A DNA stretch of 64,000 nucleotides from positions 806,001 to 870,000 of the forward strand of contig NZ_JAFBCN010000001.1 in NCBI RefSeq assembly GCF_016907755.1. The letters run 5' to 3'. Made by a program: the position numbers and the translations under genes. Positions 43,601-51,641 of this stretch are shown here, piece by piece. The stretch is from Cellulosimicrobium cellulans. Lineage in GTDB: Bacteria > Actinomycetota > Actinomycetes > Actinomycetales > Cellulomonadaceae. The notes under the pieces were generated by a model. It ran no database searches and was not told the DNA's origin. It worked only from the letters and a program-made list of their open reading frames with translations. Numbering within the stretch: position 1 is the first letter of the stretch; each line of letters starts with the position of its first letter.

Positions 43601-43692
43601 ACCTGCACGCCCCCGACCCCACCCACGCGGTGCCCGCCCCCGCCGACCCGGCGTCCGCCGTCGGCCCGCGCACCGAGGAGGTGCCCGCATGA
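40618..43692 (+). CDS. MMPL family RND transporter with degenerate ABC-ATPase-like C-terminal domain
   Basis: 1024 residues from the GTG at 40618 (CCAGGAGG upstream). Two MMPL modules with about 12 helices and the conserved GLAVGIDYALFIVSRHRDEL and GLAMDYEVFLVARIRED motifs. Between them is a long hydrophilic linker (about residues 340-445, nt 41640-41950) that includes palindromic, less GC-rich DNA. The last 200 residues read like an ABC ATPase N-terminal lobe (VTVRVPDGGSLVVHGRSPAA, VVLALAGRLRPASGALKVTG) but lack a Walker A lysine. It exports lipids or drugs by proton motive force. It overlaps the YhgE gene by 4 bp and is probably under the divergent TetR. Confidence 0.92.
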   Translation: MSSALYSLGRWAVGARRLVLAAWIGILVLAGALAGLVGQGLDDEVTIPGTESQAALDRLAATFPQVSGASAQVIVVAPDGSTIEDDAVRAPVEDAVTALGDVAGVAAVTSPYDDTMTASISDDDVATLMTIQLDEGQSEVSDATKDALGDVVDDLAAALPDGAQAALGGQLFSTEFPTLTVTEALGLLVALVVLVLTFGSFVAAGLPLLNAVMGVGVTMGLLFAATAVAQINSTTPMLAVMLGLAVGIDYALFIVSRHRDELASGLSVEEAAARSVATAGSAVIFAGLTVMIALVGLGVAGIPFLTVMGVAAAVGVGLAVLVSITLLPAMLGFAGERLRPKAPRRRGRGRRRAVAGADGGGSAGATEPPGRRAGRAAAAPEDAKGVVGLIERDSGVSLRTQEDRDREPGASRGTSDADGSPSTSGAAAADPTTAALNSTETTAHRNRFFAGWVRTVTRVPLLTIGLVVAAIVLLTLPARDLQLALPDAGTLPEDNQARVTYDLVSEHFGPGFNGPLIVTGTIVTSTDPVGLMNDLGDEIAGLPGVADVPLATPNLTADTGIVQVVPTGAPDSAETKDLVTEIRAQHDHFLDAYGVDLAVTGFTAVGIDVSAKLGAALLPFAFVVVGLSLVLLTMVFRSIAVPIKATLGYLFSVGAAFGVVTLVFEHGFLADALNVTRLGPVISFMPIVLMGVLFGLAMDYEVFLVARIREDYVHSGKARRSIFTGFQASAKVVTAAAVIMFAVFVAFVPEGDMSLKPIALGLAVGVLVDAFVVRMTLVPAVLAMLGDKAWWMPRWLDRVLPSFDVEGEGLSKELALADWPEPGSTDAVVAHDLVVAGAQGPLADQVTVRVPDGGSLVVHGRSPAAVSGVVLALAGRLRPASGALKVTGLVLPERALSVRRRVALVDLAADVAALPGDAPAPAAHRVPAASSVAALLREGPRLLAVVGTDAVTSPAERAALAEVLAQATERGTAVVLGAVGPAPTDLAPPGTQVLDLHAPDPTHAVPAPADPASAVGPRTEEVPA
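41845..41892. repeat. Two palindromes in the MMPL linker
   Basis: GCATCGC (41845-41851)/GCGATGC (41861-41867), and GCCCGAG-CAC-CTCGGGC (41876-41892), both in frame in a segment with more A/T than the surrounding gene. Confidence 0.5.
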
Positions 43693-46016
43693 GCGTCTTC
43701 CCGCCCGACACGGCGCAGACCGACCCGATCACCCCGGACGTGCCGCCGCCCGCCGCCTCCCGGACGCGCCGCGTCGACGCCCGGCGCGCGTGGACCGTGG
43801 CCGCCGCCGTCGCGCTGCCGCTCGCGGTGCTCGGCCTGCTGCTGTGGGCGCTGTGGGACCCGCAGGAGCGGCTCGACACGGTGAAGGCCGCGATCGTCAA
43901 CCTCGACGAGCCCGTCGAGGTCGAGGGCCAGACCGTCCCGCTGGGTCGCCAGCTCACGGCCGGGCTGGTGAGCGGCGGTGCCGCCTCGACGGACACCGGG
44001 CCCGTCGCCGTCCAGCCCGACCCCGGCACGACGAACTACGACTGGGTCATCACCGACGCCGCCGACGCCGCGTCCGGGCTGGCCGACGGCACGTACTCGG
44101 CCGTCGTGACGATCCCCGAGGACTTCTCCGCGGCGGCCACGTCGTTCAGCGGCGACGCGTCCGACGCGACCCAGGCCACGCTGACCGTCGAGACGGCGCC
44201 CGGGGGGCGCGTCGTGGACGAGGCGCTCGCGCGCATCGTCACGACCACCGCGACGTCCGTGCTCGGCACGACGCTCACCGAGAACTACGTGGACGGCGTG
44301 CTTGTCGGCTTCACGACCCTGAACGAGCAGCTCGGCGAGGCCGCGGACGGCGCCGACCAGCTCGCCGACGGCGCGTCCCAGGCGAGCGACGGGGCGACGC
44401 AGCTCGCGTCCGGCGCGGGCGAGCTCGCGACCGGTGCCGGGGCGCTCGCGTCCGGCGTCGGCGAGCTCGGCTCGGGCGCGGACCGGCTCGCGTCCGGCGC
44501 GGGCGACCTCGCGACCGGGGCGCGGGGCGTCGCCACCGGGTCGCGGCAGGTCGCGGACGGGGTCGCGCAGTCCGCGTCCGGCGCGGGCTCGCTCGCGACC
44601 GGCGCCCAGGGACTGGCCGACGGCGTCGCGGGCGTCTCGGGCGGCGCGTCCGACCTTGCGGGCGGGCTCCGCACGCTCGACGACTCGATCTCGGCCGTCC
44701 CCCTCCCGGGCGGAGGGTCCACGTCGCTCCCGGCGCTCGGGACCCGGCTCGCGACGGGTTCGCGCGACGTCGCGGGCGGGCTCGCGCAGGTCGTCGCCGG
44801 GCTCGAGCAGCAGAAGGTCCAGGCGGGGTGCGCGGCGGACCCGACGTCGCCCGCGTGCGTCGCGCTCGACCAGCAGCTCGCCGCGCTGCGGCCGCTCGCG
44901 GTCGGTGCGGCCGAGGTCGCGGCGGGGAACGCCGCCCTGGCCGGGGCGCCGTCGGGCGCGAACGGGCCCACCGGGCTCTACGCCCTCGCGGCCGGGGTAG
45001 ACCAGGCCGCGCAGGGTGCGGACCGGCTCGCCGGCGGGGCGGCGCAGGCCGCCACCGGCGCGACGGGCGTCGCCGGAGGAGCACGCGACCTCTCGGCCGG
45101 TCTCGGGCAGCTCGCGACCGGCGCGGACCAGGTGGCCGACGGCGCCGCGCAGCTCTCCGGCGGCGCCGGCGAGCTGTCGACGGGGGCGGACGGGCTCGCG
45201 ACAGGCGTCGGGGCGCTCGGGTCGGGCGCGGACCAGCTCGCGACCGGGACCCAGGACCTGGCGACGGGTGCGGGTGACCTCGCGGGCGGCGTCGGGCAGC
45301 TCGCGGACGGCACGACCGAGCTGGCGCAGGGCCTCGGCGACGCGACGGAGCAGATCCCGTCGTACACGGACGCCGAGCGCGAGAACCTCTCGGCGGTCGT
45401 CGCGGACCCGGTGGCCGCGCCCGGCGTCGAGGACCTCGGCACCGGGTCGACCGGCCCGCTGTTCGCCGTCCTCGCGCTGTGGCTCGGCGCGCTCGCGGTC
45501 TTCGTCGCGTTCCCGCCCGTGCCCGCCAAGCTGCTCGGGTCGACGCGGACCGCGGGTCGGCTCGCCCTGGCAGCGCTCGCGCTGCCGGCGGGGATCGCGG
45601 CCGCGACCGGCCTCGTGATCGGCGGCGTCCTCGCCGCGGTCGAGGGGGCGAGCGTGGGCGGCTGGGTCGGATTGCTCGCGGTCGGGGCGCTCGCCTCGGT
45701 GGTCTTCGTCGCGCTCAACCAGGCGCTCGCCGCGCTGCTCGGGAACGTGGGGCGGGCGATCAGCCTGCTCGTCGCGGTGCTCCTCGTCGCCACCGGCATC
45801 GTTGCGACCGTCCCGGCCGCGCTCACGAGCCTGCGCGACCTGCTGCCCGTGGGCTCGGCGCTCCGCCTCCTCACGTCGATCGTCGACCCGGGCGCGGCCG
45901 GGGGCGCGGGCGACGCCGTCGCACTCGTGCTCTGGGGTCTCGCGTCCGTGGCGGTGACGACGCTCGTCGTCGCCCGCCGCCGGTCGGTCCGCGTGGAGCA
46001 GCTCCTGCGCGCCTGA
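43689..46016 (+). CDS. YhgE/Pip family membrane protein
   Basis: 775 residues. One N-terminal helix (AWTVAAAVALPLAVLGLLLWAL), a large extracytoplasmic region with many 7-residue repeats of the ASGAGELATGA type (about 220-560), and a C-terminal membrane block of about five to six helices (from about 590). This is the YhgE/phage-infection-protein layout, related to ABC-2 permeases. It probably works with the MMPL protein encoded just upstream, perhaps as a long periplasmic coiled-coil; TetR-MMPL-YhgE is a recurrent actinobacterial order. Confidence 0.93.
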   Translation: MSVFPPDTAQTDPITPDVPPPAASRTRRVDARRAWTVAAAVALPLAVLGLLLWALWDPQERLDTVKAAIVNLDEPVEVEGQTVPLGRQLTAGLVSGGAASTDTGPVAVQPDPGTTNYDWVITDAADAASGLADGTYSAVVTIPEDFSAAATSFSGDASDATQATLTVETAPGGRVVDEALARIVTTTATSVLGTTLTENYVDGVLVGFTTLNEQLGEAADGADQLADGASQASDGATQLASGAGELATGAGALASGVGELGSGADRLASGAGDLATGARGVATGSRQVADGVAQSASGAGSLATGAQGLADGVAGVSGGASDLAGGLRTLDDSISAVPLPGGGSTSLPALGTRLATGSRDVAGGLAQVVAGLEQQKVQAGCAADPTSPACVALDQQLAALRPLAVGAAEVAAGNAALAGAPSGANGPTGLYALAAGVDQAAQGADRLAGGAAQAATGATGVAGGARDLSAGLGQLATGADQVADGAAQLSGGAGELSTGADGLATGVGALGSGADQLATGTQDLATGAGDLAGGVGQLADGTTELAQGLGDATEQIPSYTDAERENLSAVVADPVAAPGVEDLGTGSTGPLFAVLALWLGALAVFVAFPPVPAKLLGSTRTAGRLALAALALPAGIAAATGLVIGGVLAAVEGASVGGWVGLLAVGALASVVFVALNQALAALLGNVGRAISLLVAVLLVATGIVATVPAALTSLRDLLPVGSALRLLTSIVDPGAAGGAGDAVALVLWGLASVAVTTLVVARRRSVRVEQLLRA

Positions 46017-46122
46017 CGGGTCGTCGGCGTGGCGCGGTGCGGGTGTGGGCGGCTGCCGTCAGACTCGCTCGGCAGGACGCGGACGGCGGGAGCCGCCCGT
46101 CGGGCGAGGGGACGGTGCACCG

Positions 46123-47211
46123 ATGGACCAGCAGAAGGCACGGGAGATCAAGTCGCAGCTCGCGGACTACGCGCGCGAGCTCGCGGAGCGGTCGGGGCTG
46201 GCGGGCCGGTCGGACACGGCGATCGAGGCGCGCGACGTGCCCGACGCCGCGGAGGTCGTGCGCGCGCCCACCCTCGCGATCGGCCTCGCCCCGCACGACG
46301 ACGGCGGGTACGCCATCGCGGTCCGGTACCGGCTCGGGGTGCCGACCGCGCGCAGCATCGCGCGCAAGGTCGCCTCGGAGGCGGGGGACACCGTCGACGT
46401 GCGACGGACGGGGCGGATCCGCCCGCTCGCCGGCGCCGCCGGTCGGGGCGGCGCGAGCGAGAGCGGGCCGGGCCTGCGGCCGCCGGTCGTCACGGCGTAC
46501 GCGACCGGCGAGACCGGGCGGGTGCGGCCGCTGCGTCCGGGCGTCTCGATCGCCCACGTGGACGTCACCGCCGGGACGCTCGGCGCGTTCGTGCGCCTCG
46601 GCGAGCCGCCCGTGGAGGGCGCGGACGTCGCGTCGGTCTACGCGCTCTCGAACTGGCACGTGCTCGCGGGGTCGCCGTCCGCGCGGGTCGGGGACGTCGT
46701 CGTGCAGCCCGGCCCCGCCGACGGCGGCAGCGCGCCCGACGACCGCGTCGGGACCCTCGCCGCGCTCGTCCCGCTGGAGGCGGGCGTCACGCAGACCGTC
46801 GATGCCGCCGTCGCGCTCCTCGACGACCCGGCGGTGGACCCGGAGTACCCCGTCGGCCGGGTCACGGACACGGCGGTCGCGTTGGGCGGCGAGGTGGTCG
46901 GCAAGTCCGGACGCACCACCGGCGTCACGTCAGGTCGCGTCACGGCCATCGAGCTCGACGACGTCGTGGTGGGCTACGGCGACGGCCTGGGCGCGCTGCG
47001 GTTCGACGACCAGATCGAGGTCGAGTCGACGGGCGACGGGCCGTTCTCGCGCGGCGGCGACTCGGGGTCGCTCGTGTACCGGGAGGACGGGGTCGCGCTG
47101 GGGCTGCTGTTCGCGGGGTCGGAGACGGGCGGCGCGAACGGCACGGGCCTCACGTACTGCAACCCGATCGGGACCGTGCTCGAGCGGCTGGGCGCGACGC
47201 TGCTCGGGTGA
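46123..47211 (+). CDS. Trypsin-like serine peptidase (Nal1-like)
   Basis: 362 residues with no signal peptide. A small N-terminal alpha/beta domain (LAIGLAPHDDGGYAIAVRYR) is followed by a chymotrypsin-fold domain with H179 (LSNWHVLA), D227 (TVDAAVALLDD) and S314 (SRGGDSGSLVY), plus GKSGRTTGVTSGRV. The triad is complete. Similar cytoplasmic proteases of the Nal1 type exist in bacteria and plants; substrate unknown. A small downstream gene encodes a protein like its N-terminal domain. Confidence 0.8.
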   Translation: MDQQKAREIKSQLADYARELAERSGLAGRSDTAIEARDVPDAAEVVRAPTLAIGLAPHDDGGYAIAVRYRLGVPTARSIARKVASEAGDTVDVRRTGRIRPLAGAAGRGGASESGPGLRPPVVTAYATGETGRVRPLRPGVSIAHVDVTAGTLGAFVRLGEPPVEGADVASVYALSNWHVLAGSPSARVGDVVVQPGPADGGSAPDDRVGTLAALVPLEAGVTQTVDAAVALLDDPAVDPEYPVGRVTDTAVALGGEVVGKSGRTTGVTSGRVTAIELDDVVVGYGDGLGALRFDDQIEVESTGDGPFSRGGDSGSLVYREDGVALGLLFAGSETGGANGTGLTYCNPIGTVLERLGATLLG

Positions 47212-47287
47212 CATCGCCTGACGAGGACTCCTGGCCCTGCCGCGAACGCTCCGACGGGCGCACAATGAGGTCGGGAGGTGGTTCGCC

Positions 47288-47548
47288 GTGGCGACGCTCG
47301 AACGAGCCCGCGAGGCCAAGGCCGCGCTCCGCGACGAGCTGGCGGGCCTCGACGGTGTGACCGGCGTCGGCATCGCCCGCGCCGACGCGTCGGGCGCGCC
47401 GGTACGTGGTCCGCGGGCACAGGAGGTCGTCGACGACTGGCTGCTGCGCGTGAACGTGACCTCGGACGACGTCGACGTCCCGGAGACCGTCGACGGCGTC
47501 GAGGTCGAGGTCCGCGTCGTCGGGGACGTCACGGCGTCGCGCGTCTGA
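47288..47548 (+). CDS. Small protein resembling the N-terminal domain of the upstream peptidase
   Basis: 86 residues, GTG start with GGGAGGTGG upstream. ELAGLDGVTGVGIARADASG followed by LLRVNVTSDDVDVPETVDGV is the compact alpha/beta pattern (GV.GVGI ... L.V.V ... VP..VDGV.VEV) seen before the catalytic domain of Nal1-like peptidases. It could act as a separate propeptide-like inhibitor or substrate receptor of the upstream enzyme; this is inference. Confidence 0.7.
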   Translation: MATLERAREAKAALRDELAGLDGVTGVGIARADASGAPVRGPRAQEVVDDWLLRVNVTSDDVDVPETVDGVEVEVRVVGDVTASRV

Positions 47549-47610
47549 GCCCCGCCACTCTCCAGCCCGAGCCCGGCCCGAGCGGCAGTGCCGGTCGTCG
47601 CACGGGCAGC

Positions 47611-47646
47611 GGCCCGGCGCCGCACCCTCGAGGGCGGCACCGGGCC
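47611..47646. terminator. Bidirectional terminator hairpin
   Basis: GGCCCGG...CCGGGCC with CCCTCGAGGG at the centre, between convergent genes. Confidence 0.7.
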
Positions 47647-47692
47647 GAGGTCAGTGCGTCACCGGGTCACCGTCGTCACCGTCGTCACCAGG

Positions 47693-47959
47693 TCACGAGG
47701 CGGGGGCGTAGCGGGCCGGGTCGGCGTCGAAGCGCGGGCCGCACGACGAGCAGCACAGCCAGTAACGGACGCCCTCGTGGTCACGGACGAGCCCGGCCGC
47801 CTCGGCGTGCGCCTTCACGGTCGTGCTGCCGGGCATGACGGGGCACTCGGCGACGTCGTCGTCGGGCACGGAGCCCACCCGGGGTGCGGTGTGGGCGTGA
47901 CAGGCGTCGGCCGGCTCGGCGTCCACGTGCGACGGGGCGTCGTCCTGGGGGTGGCACAT
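47693..47959 (-). CDS. Small Cys-rich YHS-like metal-binding protein
   Basis: 88 residues; ATG with CTCAGGAGGACCCGC upstream. It begins MCHPQDDAPSHVDAEPADAC and ends in a YHS-type domain (CPVMPGSTTV, GVRYWLCCSSCGPRFDADPA). Four or more Cys and several His suggest metal binding. It follows copA by 26 bp on the same strand, so a copper-handling role is likely. Confidence 0.8.
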   Translation of the reverse strand: MCHPQDDAPSHVDAEPADACHAHTAPRVGSVPDDDVAECPVMPGSTTVKAHAEAAGLVRDHEGVRYWLCCSSCGPRFDADPARYAPAS

Positions 47960-47985
47960 GCGGGTCCTCCTGAGGGTCGGTGCGG

Positions 47986-50304
47986 TCAGACGCCGGCGAG
48001 CCGTGCCGCCGGCGCGGTCAGGGTGGTGGCCGTCGGGTCCGGGCTCGTGGCCCGGCTCCGGAACGACCGCAGGCGCAGGCTGTTGCCCACGACGAACACG
48101 CTGGAGAACGCCATCGCGGCGCCCGCGAGCATGGGGTTGAGCAGGCCCAGCGCGGCCAGCGGGATCGCGGCGACGTTGTAGGCGAAGGCCCAGAACAGGT
48201 TCACCTTGATCGTGCCGAGCGTCCGCCGCGCGAGGCGGATCGCGTCGGCAGCCGAGCGCAGGTCGCCCCGCACGAGCGTGATGTCGGCGGCCTCGATCGC
48301 GACGTCCGTGCCCGTCCCCATGGCGAGGCCCAGGTCCGCCTGGGCGAGGGCCGCGGCGTCGTTCACGCCGTCGCCGACCATCGCGACGACCTTGCCCTCG
48401 CCCTGGAGCCGGCTGACGACGTCGACCTTGTCGCGCGGCAGGACCTCGGCGATGACCTCGTCGATGCCGACCTCGGCCGCGATCCGGCGGGCGACGGTCG
48501 CGTTGTCCCCGGTGAGGAGCACCGGGGTGAGGCCGAGCGCGCGGAGCTGGCGGATCGCCTCGGCGCTCGTGGGCTTGACCGCGTCGGCCACCACGAGGAC
48601 GCCGCGGGCGCGCCCGTCCCAGCCGACGACGACGGCCGTGCCACCCTGCTCCTCGGCGCGGGCCTTGGCGTCGGCGAGCTCGCGCGGGAGGTGCTGCGCC
48701 CACTCGGCGAGGAGGGACTCGCGGCCGACGAGGACGGCGTGCCCGTCGACGACGCCCTGCACGCCCTTGCCCTCGACGTTGGTGAACTCCGTGGGCGCGG
48801 GGAGCGGGCCCACCTCCTGGGCGGCGCCCCGGGCGATCGCCCGGGCGACCGGGTGCTCGGACGCGTCCTCGAGCGCCCCGGCGAGGCGCAGGAGCTCGGC
48901 GCGGTCGACCCCGGGGCCGGTGACGACGTCGGTCAGCGTCATGACGCCCGTGGTCACGGTGCCCGTCTTGTCGAGCACCACGGTGTCCACGGTGCGGGTG
49001 GACTCCAGCACCTCGGGGCCCTTGATGAGGACGCCCATCTGGGCGCCGCGCCCCGTCCCGACGAGCAGCGCCGTCGGGGTGGCGAGGCCGAGGGCGCACG
49101 GGCACGCGATGATGAGCACCGCGACCGCGGCGGTGAACGCGGCCGAGGCGGGCGCGCCCGCACCGAGCCACGCGCCGAGGGTGCCGACGGCGATCGCGAT
49201 GGCGACGGGGACGAAGACGGCCGAGACGCGGTCGGCCAGCCGCTGGACCTGGGCCTTGCCGGACTGGGCGTCCTCGACGAGCCGGGCCATCTGCGCGAGC
49301 TGCGTGTCGCCGCCGACGCGCGTCGCGCGCACGACCAGCCGCCCGCCCGCGTTGACGGTCGCGCCGGTGACGGCGTCGCCCTCGCCCACCTCGACGGGCA
49401 CGGACTCGCCTGTGAGCATCGAGGCGTCGACGGCGGACGTGCCGGCCACGACCGTGCCGTCCGTGGCGATCTTCTCGCCGGGGCGCACGACGAACTCGTC
49501 GCCCACGGCGAGCTCGGTGATCGGGACGCGGGTCTCGGCGCCGTCGCGCAGCACCGCGACGTCCTTGGCCCCGAGCTCGAGCAGGGCCCGCAGCGCGGCG
49601 CCGGCCTGCCGCTTGGACCGCTTCTCGAAGTAGCGGCCGGCGAGGATGAAGGTCGTGACGCCTGCCGCGACCTCCAGGTAGATGTTCCCGGCGCCGTCGG
49701 TGGGGGCGACGGACAGCGTGAACGGGTGCGTCATGCCGGGCTCCCCGGCCGTGCCGAGGAACAGCGCGTAGAGGGACCACAGGAACGCGGCGCTGGTCCC
49801 CACGGAGATGAGGGTGTCCATCGTCGCCGCGCCGTGGCGCAGGTTGGTCCACGCGGCGCGGTGGAACGGCCAGGCCGCCCACACCACGACGGGCGCGGCG
49901 AGCACGAGGCTGGCCCACTGCCAGTACGTGAACTGCAGCGCGGGGACCATCGCCATCGCGATGACCGGGACCGAGAGCACCACGGCCCCGACCAGGCGCT
50001 GCCGCAGCGCGGTGAGCTCCGGGTCGGCGTCGTCCGCCTCGTCCGCTGCCGGGACGTCGGGGTCCTCGACGCGGGGGAGCTGGGCGGTGTACCCCGTCTT
50101 CTCGACCTCGGCGATGAGCGTGGCGGCGTCGACGCCCTCCGGGACGGTGACCTTCGCCTTCTCCGTCGCGTAGTTCACGGTCGCGGTGACGCCCTCGAGC
50201 CGGTTGAGCTTCTTCTCGATCCGCATGGCGCACGAGGCGCACGTCATCCCGCCGATCTCGAGCTCCACGAACGTCCCCGGGGTCGGGGCGGCCGGTGCCG
50301 TCAT
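47986..50304 (-). CDS. copA: Cu(I)-translocating P-type ATPase
   Basis: 772 residues. N-terminal heavy-metal domain with C22 and C25 ([17 protein letters not shown]), then eight helices, the CPC ion site ([20 protein letters not shown]), phosphorylation motif [14 protein letters not shown] motif ([10 protein letters not shown]) and the hinge [20 protein letters not shown]. It exports Cu+ from the cytoplasm. One N-terminal metal domain is the usual number for actinobacteria. It is third in the order CopZ, periplasmic protein, CopA, YHS protein. Confidence 0.96.
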   Translation of the reverse strand: MTAPAAPTPGTFVELEIGGMTCASCAMRIEKKLNRLEGVTATVNYATEKAKVTVPEGVDAATLIAEVEKTGYTAQLPRVEDPDVPAADEADDADPELTALRQRLVGAVVLSVPVIAMAMVPALQFTYWQWASLVLAAPVVVWAAWPFHRAAWTNLRHGAATMDTLISVGTSAAFLWSLYALFLGTAGEPGMTHPFTLSVAPTDGAGNIYLEVAAGVTTFILAGRYFEKRSKRQAGAALRALLELGAKDVAVLRDGAETRVPITELAVGDEFVVRPGEKIATDGTVVAGTSAVDASMLTGESVPVEVGEGDAVTGATVNAGGRLVVRATRVGGDTQLAQMARLVEDAQSGKAQVQRLADRVSAVFVPVAIAIAVGTLGAWLGAGAPASAAFTAAVAVLIIACPCALGLATPTALLVGTGRGAQMGVLIKGPEVLESTRTVDTVVLDKTGTVTTGVMTLTDVVTGPGVDRAELLRLAGALEDASEHPVARAIARGAAQEVGPLPAPTEFTNVEGKGVQGVVDGHAVLVGRESLLAEWAQHLPRELADAKARAEEQGGTAVVVGWDGRARGVLVVADAVKPTSAEAIRQLRALGLTPVLLTGDNATVARRIAAEVGIDEVIAEVLPRDKVDVVSRLQGEGKVVAMVGDGVNDAAALAQADLGLAMGTGTDVAIEAADITLVRGDLRSAADAIRLARRTLGTIKVNLFWAFAYNVAAIPLAALGLLNPMLAGAAMAFSSVFVVGNSLRLRSFRSRATSPDPTATTLTAPAARLAGV

Positions 50305-50351
50305 GAGGTCCTCCTTCCGGCCCGGCGGCGTGCTGCCGGGCTCACGGGTGA

Positions 50352-51320
50352 TCAGTGGTCGTGCGACGCCGGGTCGTGACCGGTCGCGGGGGCGTCCTGT
50401 GACGCGGGGGCGGGGCCGCTGTCGGGCGCCGCCTCGACGACGAACGCCGCGGTGCGCACCTCGCCCTCCACCTGGAAGTCGAGGTACAGCAGGTAGCGGC
50501 CCGGGGTCGGCGCCTCGACGCCGAACGACACGGTCGGGCCCGACGTCTGCCCCGACTCCGGCTCGGCGCCCTCGGGGTGCGCGTGCAGGTAGGCGAGGTC
50601 GCCGTCGCGCAGCGCGACGAGGTGCCCGTAGGCACCGAGGTAGGGCTCGAGCGTCGTGACGGGCTCGTCGTCGCGGGTGACCTCGACGGTCAGCCGGGAG
50701 ACCGTGCCGGCCTCGAGCTGCCCGTCGAGCGCGACGTCGTACCCGTCGACCGACGCGGTGGTGGAGACCTCGGCGTCGCGGGCCGGGGCGAGGTCGCCCG
50801 CGACGTCGACCGTGCGGGTCAGCGTGACGGCGTCGCCCGCGCTGGGCGCGGCGTCGGCGTAGACGCGGTACGTCCCGGCGGCGTCCCAGGCCCACGGGAT
50901 CGACCAGCGCCCGTCCGCGTCCATCACGGGATGGACGTGCCGGAAGTGCGCGCCGTCGGAGCGCACGACGACGAGGTGCAGACGCTGCTCGTGCGCGACG
51001 TCGAACTCCGTGACGGGACCGCCGTCGGGGTCGGTCAGGGTGAAGGCCAGCTCTCCGGCCTCGCCCACGCTCCCGGGAGCCGTGATCTGGCCCAGCGTGT
51101 ACCCGTCCTGCTCCAGGGACAGTCCGCGCGTCATGTCCGTTCCTCTCGTGCTCTCCTGCTCGGGGTCGTCGCTCGTGGCGACGTGCTGGTCGGGGGCGTG
51201 CGAGGCGGCCGGTGCCGGGGCTGCTCCCTCGGGGACGACGGCCCCGGCGACCGCTGCGGAGGCGACGAACACGACGCCGAGCCCCGCGGCGTACAGCCCG
51301 ATCCGGGCGGGGGCTCTCAT
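50352..51320 (-). CDS. Secreted/membrane-anchored protein of the copper operon, hypothetical
   Basis: 322 residues. N-terminal helix ([20 protein letters not shown]) anchors or exports it; the rest is beta-rich with His clusters ([34 protein letters not shown]) and a His-rich tail (GHDPASHDH). The layout suits an extracytoplasmic copper-binding protein. ATG overlaps the CopZ stop by 4 bp. Common in actinobacterial copZ-copA operons; no defined activity. Confidence 0.85.
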   Translation of the reverse strand: MRAPARIGLYAAGLGVVFVASAAVAGAVVPEGAAPAPAASHAPDQHVATSDDPEQESTRGTDMTRGLSLEQDGYTLGQITAPGSVGEAGELAFTLTDPDGGPVTEFDVAHEQRLHLVVVRSDGAHFRHVHPVMDADGRWSIPWAWDAAGTYRVYADAAPSAGDAVTLTRTVDVAGDLAPARDAEVSTTASVDGYDVALDGQLEAGTVSRLTVEVTRDDEPVTTLEPYLGAYGHLVALRDGDLAYLHAHPEGAEPESGQTSGPTVSFGVEAPTPGRYLLYLDFQVEGEVRTAAFVVEAAPDSGPAPASQDAPATGHDPASHDH

Positions 51321-51535
51321 GGCACCCGCACCGCCTGGTACCCGGCCTCGTCGACCGCGGCCACGACCGTGGCGTCGTCGAGGGGCTGGTCGGCCGTGAC
51401 GACGAGCCGACCGGTGGTGGCGCTGACGTCGATCGCGGTCACGCCGGGCACCTGCCCGACCTCTTCGCGCACCGACATCTCGCAGTGCCCGCAGGTCATG
51501 CCGGTCACCTGGTACTCGATCTCGACGATGCTCAT
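51317..51535 (-). CDS. copZ: Copper chaperone CopZ-like protein
   Basis: 72 residues, one heavy-metal-associated domain: [12 protein letters not shown] holds C15 and C18 of MxCxxC. It passes Cu+ to CopA. ATG with GAGGAGGAACGCG. First gene of the copper operon; two CsoR-like boxes lie just upstream. Confidence 0.94.
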   Translation of the reverse strand: MSIVEIEYQVTGMTCGHCEMSVREEVGQVPGVTAIDVSATTGRLVVTADQPLDDATVVAAVDEAGYQAVRVP

Positions 51536-51554
51536 CGCGTTCCTCCTCGTCCCG

Positions 51555-51573
51555 GATACCCCGGCGGGGTATC
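51555..51573. promoter_or_regulatory. CsoR-like operator 1
   Basis: GATACCCCGGCGGGGTATC, a perfect 8-bp inverted repeat around GGC, matching the TACCCC...GGGGTA copper repressor site, 20 bp upstream of copZ. Confidence 0.8.
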
Positions 51574-51587
51574 GAACGATGGCGAAT

Positions 51588-51604
51588 ATACCCACCAGGG
51601 GTAT
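51588..51604. promoter_or_regulatory. CsoR-like operator 2
   Basis: ATACCC-ACCAG-GGGTAT, a second weaker match 15 bp from the first. It also lies 38 bp upstream of the divergent thioredoxin/NHL gene, so both directions could be copper-controlled. Confidence 0.65.
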
Positions 51605-51641
51605 GTGGGTCAAGGGTCGGAGGTCGCGCGACAATGGGGGT

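Noticed and set aside
47655-47697. Short GTCACCGTC direct repeats as a CRISPR or VNTR
   Set aside because: Only two or three imperfect units without spacers; probably chance.
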